Positions 5,283 through 10,437 of a DNA stretch of 10,437 bases are shown here, one piece after another (position 1 is the first letter of the stretch; the number at the start of each line of letters is the position of its first letter). The stretch is from NCBI GenBank assembly GCA_026193555.1, contig JAPHUU010000229.1, positions 1 to 10,437 of the forward strand, in the 5' to 3' direction. Under the pieces are notes generated by a model. That model had not been told where the DNA came from. It searched no databases and saw only the letters and a program-made list of their open reading frames with translations. The DNA is from Rhodanobacter sp. Its GTDB lineage: Bacteria; Pseudomonadota; Gammaproteobacteria; Xanthomonadales; Rhodanobacteraceae. Both the position numbers and the translations under genes were made by a program.

Positions 5283-5975
5283 TCAGTGCCCCGCGACGTC
5301 GTTCCACAGCAGCTTGTGCAACTGCAATTGAAAGCGCACCGGCAACTTGTCGGCAATGATCCACTCGGCCAACTCGCGTGGCTGTACCGCGCCATGCACC
5401 GGCGAGAACAGCACCATGCAGCGCTCGTCCAACGCGTGTTCGGAAAGCATGGCGGACGCCCATTCGTAGTCGCCGCGGCTGGCGATCACGACCTTGATCT
5501 GGTCGTGCGGCAGCAGATGCTCCAGGTTCGACCACAGATTGCGCATGCTCTCGCCCGAATCCGGCGCCTTCAGATCCATCACCTTGCGCACCCGCGGATC
5601 GACGGCAGAAACATCGAGGGCACCGGAAGTTTCCAGCGACACCTGGTAGCCGGCATCGCACAGCCGCTGCAGCAGCAGCAGGCTGCGCTTCTGCGCCAAC
5701 GGCTCGCCGCCGGTCACGCAGACATGTCGCGCACCGTGGGTGGCCACCTCGGCCAGGATGTCGTCGATCTCGCGCCAGTCACCGCCGTAGAACGAATACT
5801 CGGTATCGCACCAGACGCAGCGCAGGGGGCAGCCGGTGAGCCGTACGAACACGGTGCGCCAGCCGATCGCGTCAGCCTCACCCTGGATCGAGTGAAAGAT
5901 TTCGGTGATGCGCAAGCGCGACACCGGGGCCGGAGCCAACGCGGGGACTGCCACGTCAGTATCATTGCCGCTCAC
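5283..5975 (-). CDS. queE: 7-carboxy-7-deazaguanine synthase QueE
   Basis: Radical S-adenosylmethionine enzyme that rearranges 6-carboxy-tetrahydropterin to 7-carboxy-7-deazaguanine, the step before QueC. In 230 residues it shows FHSIQGE (27-33), the [4Fe-4S] motif CxxxCxxC with Cys49, Cys53 and Cys56, TGGEP (88-92) for SAM binding, and the QLHK end region near 218-221. The start is a GTG at 5975 with GAGG 6 nt upstream. That GAGG overlaps the stop codon of cpoB, which ends only 9 nt before the GTG, so the two are probably translated from one message. The cluster cysteines follow the canonical CX3CX2C form. Confidence 0.96.
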   Translation of the reverse strand: MSGNDTDVAVPALAPAPVSRLRITEIFHSIQGEADAIGWRTVFVRLTGCPLRCVWCDTEYSFYGGDWREIDDILAEVATHGARHVCVTGGEPLAQKRSLLLLQRLCDAGYQVSLETSGALDVSAVDPRVRKVMDLKAPDSGESMRNLWSNLEHLLPHDQIKVVIASRGDYEWASAMLSEHALDERCMVLFSPVHGAVQPRELAEWIIADKLPVRFQLQLHKLLWNDVAGH

Positions 5976-5984
5976 CCCGCTGCC

Positions 5985-6836
5985 TCAGTTGGCCGCTTGC
6001 AGGTGGATCTGGCGCAACCGTTCACTGGCCAGGTTGGCGGCACGCGAGCCCGGATACCTGGTGGTCACCATGGTCAATGTCGCCTGGGCCTCGGCCATCT
6101 GCTTGAGTTCGTACTGGCAGTAACCGACCTTGAGCATCGCATCGGGTACTTTCTCGCTCTGCGGAAACTGGCTGAGCAATTGCTGGAAGGAGGTCAGCGC
6201 CACCGCATAGTTGGTGGTGCCGTAGTACGACTCGCCCAGCCAGTACAGCGCATTGGGCGTCAGCGCCTGATCGGGGTATTGCTGGATGAACGCGCGGAAA
6301 TCGCGAGAGGCCTGGGCGTACGCGCCTGACCGCAGCGCCTTGAAGGCCACGTCATAGGCAGCCTGCACAACGGCAGGATCGGCGCTTGCGGTGCCTGCCG
6401 TTGGTTCGGCGGTGTTCGTCTCCGCAACGGTGCTTGAGGCCGCGGCCGGATTGTTGGGGGTGTTGCTGTCCGGTCCGGCCTGCGGGCTGACGGGAGCCGC
6501 AGCTCCGGCAGTGCCGGTTTCCAGGCGACTCAGACGAGAATCGATGTCGGCGTATTGCGCCTTGTTCTTGTCGTCCAGTTCCTGCAGATGATGCTGCAGT
6601 TCCTCGATCTGGCCCTGCAGCTGGCGCACCTGCGCCTGCAGCTGCTGCATCTGGTTGACCATGCCAAGGGCGCCCTGGTCCTTGTTCTGCGCTCGCTGCT
6701 CCAGCAGCGCGACCCGATCGGCCAGACTCAGTCGTGAGCCCTGCGCAAACACGGGGAACGCGAACAGCATGGCGGACGCGATTGCGCCCGCCATGCTGAT
6801 CCTGGCCGTAAAGCTGTTAGCCAGTCGCTTTGACAT
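5985..6836 (-). CDS. cpoB: cell division coordinator CpoB (YbgF), TolA-binding TPR protein
   Basis: Periplasmic protein that binds TolA and coordinates Tol-Pal-driven outer-membrane constriction with septal peptidoglycan synthesis. It has 283 residues. A Sec signal peptide (about 1-31, ending FAFPVFA before QG) leads into a Gln/Leu-rich trimerising coiled coil (about 36-106). A low-complexity Ala/Pro/Thr linker (110-155) follows. The C-terminal domain has three TPR-like repeats (about 158-280), with repeat cores YWLGESYYGTTNYAVAL and YPGSRAA. Start choice: ATG 6836 shares its A with the TAA stop of pal (TAATG) and has no ribosome site of its own, so translation is probably coupled to pal. The frame stays open to 6884 inside pal, but that extension would precede the signal peptide. 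Last gene of the tol-pal block before queE. Confidence 0.95.
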   Translation of the reverse strand: MSKRLANSFTARISMAGAIASAMLFAFPVFAQGSRLSLADRVALLEQRAQNKDQGALGMVNQMQQLQAQVRQLQGQIEELQHHLQELDDKNKAQYADIDSRLSRLETGTAGAAAPVSPQAGPDSNTPNNPAAASSTVAETNTAEPTAGTASADPAVVQAAYDVAFKALRSGAYAQASRDFRAFIQQYPDQALTPNALYWLGESYYGTTNYAVALTSFQQLLSQFPQSEKVPDAMLKVGYCQYELKQMAEAQATLTMVTTRYPGSRAANLASERLRQIHLQAAN

Positions 6837-7342
6837 TACTGCGCCGTGTAGACGATGTTCACGCGACGATTCTTGCTCCAGCAATCCTCGTTGTGCTCAC
6901 GGCACACCGGCTTTTCCTTGCCGTAGCTGACCACGCTGAGCTGGCTGGCCGAACCACCGTCCGCCTGCAGCGCGCTGGAAACAGCGTTGCCGCGACGCTC
7001 GCCAAGACCCAGGTTGTACTCACGCGTGCCACGCTCGTCAGCATTGCCTTCGAGACGGATCTGCGCAGTCGGACGGTCCTGCAGGTACTTGGCGTGGCAG
7101 GCCATGATGGCCTGGAACTCCGGCTTGATCTCGCTCTTGTCGAAATCGAAGTACACCACGCGCTGACGCAGGCAGGCATCGGTGTCGAGGTCGGCGGGGG
7201 TGTACTTGCCATCGGAAACGGGGGCAACCGGGGCAACGACCGGCGGCGGAGCAACTGGCTGCGGCTTGACCTCTTTCTTGGTGCAAGCAGCCGCACCCAT
7301 GCAGAGCAGGGCGACCAGGGCGATGCGTACAGTCTTGTTCAT
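6836..7342 (-). CDS. pal: peptidoglycan-associated lipoprotein Pal
   Basis: Outer-membrane lipoprotein that tethers the outer membrane to peptidoglycan and binds TolB. It has 168 residues. The lipoprotein signal sequence ends GAAAC, with Cys20 the lipidation site; the lipobox has Ala rather than the more usual Leu at -3. A short Pro/Val linker (25-45) precedes the OmpA-like domain (about 62-166). The peptidoglycan-binding residues Asp102 in NADERGT and Arg117 in GERRGNAV have the standard 15-residue spacing. Four cysteines (57, 82, 147, 154) in the mature domain are more than in E. coli Pal and could form disulfides. ATG 7342 has AAGGA 8 nt upstream. It is separated from tolB by a 246-nt structured gap, so it may have its own promoter, and it overlaps cpoB by 1 nt. 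Confidence 0.97.
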   Translation of the reverse strand: MNKTVRIALVALLCMGAAACTKKEVKPQPVAPPPVVAPVAPVSDGKYTPADLDTDACLRQRVVYFDFDKSEIKPEFQAIMACHAKYLQDRPTAQIRLEGNADERGTREYNLGLGERRGNAVSSALQADGGSASQLSVVSYGKEKPVCREHNEDCWSKNRRVNIVYTAQ

Positions 7343-7404
7343 GGTGACGTTCCTTACGGGTTAGGTTCCGACAAACGAAATGATGGGATAACGGGGACAG
7401 CGCC

Positions 7405-7535
7405 GCCGGTTGGCCGGCTGTTGTTCTGACAACTGAAAGAGCGACCATGCATGACGCTGCATGATCGCCCTGACTGGTGGTGACGCGGTGAAGCGGCACC
7501 ACCGGAAACCGAAATGCACCACAGGTGCGGTTCGG
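7405..7535 (-). other. four consecutive stem-loops in the tolB-pal spacer
   Basis: In transcript order: CCGAA-cc-GCACC-tgt-GGTGC-at-TTCGG (7535-7509); GGTGGTG plus CGC around a TTCACC loop (7503-7476); GCGATCATGCA/TGCATGGTCGC (7468-7441); and GCCGG-CCAA-CCGGC (7418-7405). The third hairpin has 11 pairs in the operon-sense RNA, including one U-G wobble that would be a C-A mismatch on the other strand. It is followed by TCTTTC, like a weak terminator. The array may attenuate, terminate partly, stabilise or direct processing of the mRNA between tolB and pal. The structures are observed; function is inference. Confidence 0.5.
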
Positions 7536-7588
7536 GCCCGATCCTTGGGCACTACGCTACCGCACTTGCGCGCAGAAGCATCGAAAAA

Positions 7589-8917
7589 TCAACGTTGCCG
7601 GTACGGCCCCCAAGCGGGCTCGCGCACATCGCCATCGGAAAGCACCAGGCGTTGGCGAACCAGACCATCAGCAGACACGGCATACAGCACGCCATGGCGT
7701 CCCTCGGTAGAGGCGTACAGCAACATGCTGGCATTGGGGGCAAAGCTCGGGGATTCGTCCAGCGGACCGGGCGAAAGAAACCGGACTTGGTCACCGAGAC
7801 TGCGATCCATAATCGCAATACGATACACGTTCCCGTTGCCCTGCACCATGGCGAGCTGCTTGCCGTCGTAGCTGACATTGGCCTCGAGGTTATTCTGACC
7901 CTGGAACGTTATCCGCTGAGGCGTTCCGCCCGTGGCAGGCATCTGGTAGATCTGCGGCCGGCCGGAACGGTCGGAGGTGAAGTAGATGCTTTGGCCATCC
8001 GGTGCCCATGCCGCCTCGGTATCGATCGCCAGGTTGTGGGTCAGCCGGGTCTCCTGGTGGGTGGCCAGATCCAGCACAAAAATTTCAAGGTTACCCACGT
8101 AGGAAAGCGCCACGGCCAGCTTGGTGCCATCGGGCGACCACGCCGGCGCGCCATTGATGCCGCGGGGATGGGATTCGACCAGCTGCCGCGCGCCGGTGGT
8201 GATGTCCTGTATGTAGATGTTGGAGTTGCCGCTCTCGAACGACACGTAGGCAATCTTCTTGCCGTCCGGCGACCAGCGCGGGGTCAGCAGGGACTCCCGT
8301 GAGCGGGCAACCACCTGCGGGTTGTAGCCGTCCGAATCGGCCACGATCAGCGAATAGGTCGTGTTGTTGCCCAGGCCGACCGCGGTGATGTAGGCCATCC
8401 TGGTCCAGAACGCACCGCGCACGCCGGTGATCTTTTCATAGATCTGGTCGGCGATCTGGTGCGCCACGCCGCGAAGGTCACCGGCAGGCACGGTATAGGC
8501 CTGTGCCAGCAGGCTGCTCTGCTTGTTGACGTCCCACAGCTCGTACTCGATCCGCAGCATGCCGCTGCCGGCATCGCTGATGCGCCCGACGGTGATGTAG
8601 TCCTGCTTGAGCAGACGCCAGGTGGCGAACTTGATGTCCGCTCCACGCGACGGCTGTTCGACGATGTCACTCTTGGCCAGCGCACGGAACTTGCCGGAGC
8701 GGTTGAAATCGTTGCGGATCACATCGGCAACATCGGTCGACAGCGGAGCACCGCCCTGCTGCGAGAACGGCACCACCACGATCGGCGTGGCCGTCTTGAC
8801 GCCACCGACAATGTCGACGTTCAGCGACTGGGCGGCGACCGGGCCGGTGAGCATGGCGGCCAAGGCCAGCAGGATGACGGCGAAGCTTGAGCTGATTTTG
8901 CGCATGGGCTTGATCAT
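7589..8917 (-). CDS. tolB: Tol-Pal system protein TolB
   Basis: Periplasmic beta-propeller protein that shuttles between Pal and TolA and is needed for outer-membrane integrity and constriction. It has 442 residues from ATG 8917. The Sec signal peptide runs to about residue 31 (ILLALAAMLTGPVAA, then QS). An N-terminal alpha/beta domain beginning LNVDIVGGVKTATPIVVVPF follows. The C-terminal six-bladed propeller shows repeats WSPDGKKIAYVS, WSPDGTKLAVALS, WAPDGQSIYFTSDRSG, VSYDGKQLAMV and FAPNASMLLYAST. The start ATG overlaps the tolA stop by four bases (ATGA), with AGG 6 nt upstream; a second ATG at 8905 lacks a ribosome site. An in-frame extension to 9103 lies inside tolA and is not used. Confidence 0.97.
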   Translation of the reverse strand: MIKPMRKISSSFAVILLALAAMLTGPVAAQSLNVDIVGGVKTATPIVVVPFSQQGGAPLSTDVADVIRNDFNRSGKFRALAKSDIVEQPSRGADIKFATWRLLKQDYITVGRISDAGSGMLRIEYELWDVNKQSSLLAQAYTVPAGDLRGVAHQIADQIYEKITGVRGAFWTRMAYITAVGLGNNTTYSLIVADSDGYNPQVVARSRESLLTPRWSPDGKKIAYVSFESGNSNIYIQDITTGARQLVESHPRGINGAPAWSPDGTKLAVALSYVGNLEIFVLDLATHQETRLTHNLAIDTEAAWAPDGQSIYFTSDRSGRPQIYQMPATGGTPQRITFQGQNNLEANVSYDGKQLAMVQGNGNVYRIAIMDRSLGDQVRFLSPGPLDESPSFAPNASMLLYASTEGRHGVLYAVSADGLVRQRLVLSDGDVREPAWGPYRQR

Positions 8918-9847
8918 TGCGGCCTGAAGGTGAATGTAAGGTGGCGCTGGAACACGCTTTCGAAGCCCTTGTAGGGCAAGGTCTTGGTACGCAACACCGC
9001 ATTTTCGACCGAACGCCGGCCGGCATCGTCGTAGGGGCAGCTGGAATCGACCGTGGCACTCATCACGTCGCCACCGGGCGACTGCACGATGTGCACCTGA
9101 CACGGAACACTCGGCATGTTATCCGGACGCAACCAGTTCGGTGTGACCGCATTCTGAATGGCCGCCGTGTATTCGTCAGCCAGACTGCTGTTCGGACTGT
9201 TGTTGCCGGTCTGCCGCTGATCGGCCTTGGGCAGATCCGGCTGGCCGTCATCCCGCACGTTCTTCAGGTCCTCCATCTGCTGCCTGGCCTGCTTGGCCTT
9301 GTTCTCGGCCTTCCTGGTCTGGGCGGCGGCGGCGTCCATCTTGGCGAACATCGCATCGAGCGCCTTCTTCTGCTCTTCCTTCTTCTTGATCGCCTGCGCA
9401 TCCAGTTCGGACTGGCGCTGGCGTTCCTTCTCCTCCTGCAGTTTCCTGGCATCCTCGGCTTTCTGCATGGCATCGGCGACCACCCGCTCCTGGTCGACCA
9501 CATCCGGATGCACCGGCGGCGGGGGCAGGGTTTTCACCGGCGGCGGGATCGGCGGCGGCGGCGTGGGCGGCGGCGTCACGGTAGGTGGCGGCGGCGTGCT
9601 GTCGGGCACCGGCTTGGCCTTGACCGCCTTCGGCGGCGGACTGCCGGTCGGGCCGATCAGGGTCGCCTCGATGATCGGGCCCTGCAGTTCCAGTGGCTTC
9701 GAGCAGGTGATCGGGTTCATCCACGCCGGCAGATGCAGCGCATTGAAGAAGTTCTCGTAGCTCGAACACGGCAGCACCGCGAGGAACAGGAACCCCACGA
9801 TGCCGATATGCAGGATGGCGGAAAGAACGACCGCCTTCGGCGTCGCC

Positions 9848-9861
<14 letters not shown>
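8914..9861 (-). CDS. tolA: Tol-Pal system protein TolA (TonB-like energy transducer)
   Basis: Inner-membrane protein that spans the periplasm and transmits TolQR proton-motive work to TolB/Pal. It has 315 residues, shorter than E. coli TolA (421). One transmembrane helix (about 11-31) has the SxxxH pair Ser14/His18 that contacts TolQ. A hydrophobic periplasmic stretch (32-55) with Cys32 and Cys53 comes next, then a proline-rich segment (75-120, about 24 prolines). A charged helix rich in Lys, Glu, Gln and Ala (121-205) follows. The C-terminal TolB/colicin-binding domain (about 225-315) has Cys254 and Cys275, the expected disulfide pair, and ends SVFQRHLTFTFRPQ. The ATG at 9861 lies 14 nt inside the end of tolR, so translation is likely coupled. 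Compared with E. coli, domain II is cut down and partly replaced by polyproline. Confidence 0.96.
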
Positions 9862-10312
<451 letters not shown>

Positions 10313-10326
10313 GACTGCTGCTCCGC

Positions 10327-10437
10327 TCAGGCCGCGTCGTCGGTCTGGGTCTGCCGCTGCAGCACCGAGGAGAACTCTTCCTGGAACACGTCGTAGCGCG
10401 AGGCAATGCGCTCGACCTTGTTGGCGTAGCGGTTGTA
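10327..10437 (-). CDS. tolQ: TolQ, C-terminal end only (partial)
   Basis: The window stops inside this gene. The last 36 codons, from 10437 down to the TGA at 10327-10329, are open and read YNRYANKVERIASRYDVF, then a segment ending EEFSSVLQRQ, then TQTDDAA. This matches the C-terminal cytosolic tail of TolQ, whose family ends with YNRY and EEFSNILQR-type sequence. TolQ is the MotA/ExbB-type multi-pass subunit that forms the motor with TolR. Identity is strengthened by tolR following 14 nt later. The transmembrane part and start lie outside the window. Confidence 0.92.
   Translation of the reverse strand, partial: YNRYANKVERIASRYDVFQEEFSSVLQRQTQTDDAA

Noticed and set aside
8918..9103. N-terminal extension of the TolB frame
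   Set aside because: It lies within tolA and would bury the signal peptide; ATG 8917 gives a proper signal peptide and an ATGA overlap.

Overview
The window comes from the chromosome of a GC-rich Gram-negative bacterium, most likely a gammaproteobacterium of the Xanthomonadales (Lysobacterales) type. The evidence is the complete tol-pal cell-envelope operon followed by queE, queC and a tRNA-Lys gene, an arrangement also known from Pseudomonas and relatives. The codons are strongly GC3-biased, and the proteins resemble Rhodanobacter/Xanthomonas homologues. The taxonomic call is inference. I see no insertion sequence, phage gene, CRISPR array or integrase.

Left part (about 1-4200): a small polyhydroxyalkanoate (PHA) storage module. 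An ArsR-family regulator on the plus strand carries the cysteine pair typical of BigR/SqrR persulfide sensors. It converges on a minus-strand group of three genes in transcription order: a phasin, a universal stress protein (UspA family) and an NADPH-type acetoacetyl-CoA reductase (PhaB-like). Diverging from the phasin, on the plus strand, is a PhaC-like alpha/beta hydrolase with a GLCQGG nucleophile box. The roughly 480-bp divergent region and the leader of the ArsR gene each contain an FNR/ANR-type dyad (TTGA-N6-TCAA). Each region also has a second, unrelated palindrome. Together these suggest redox- and sulfide-responsive control of carbon storage. No thiolase (PhaA), PhaE or PhaR is present.

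Middle (4315-4429): a tRNA-Lys(UUU) gene on the minus strand with an encoded CCA end and a good intrinsic terminator.

Right part (4496-10437): one long minus-strand operon. Read in transcription order it is tolQ (only the last 36 codons, cut by the window edge), tolR, tolA, tolB, pal, cpoB (ybgF), queE and queC. TolQRA form the inner-membrane, proton-driven machine. TolB and Pal are its periplasmic and outer-membrane partners. CpoB coordinates the machine with peptidoglycan synthesis. QueE and QueC make preQ0 for queuosine. Several junctions overlap (tolR/tolA by 14 nt, tolA/tolB by 4 nt, pal/cpoB by 1 nt), which suggests translational coupling. The exception is a 246-nt gap between tolB and pal holding four closely spaced stem-loops.
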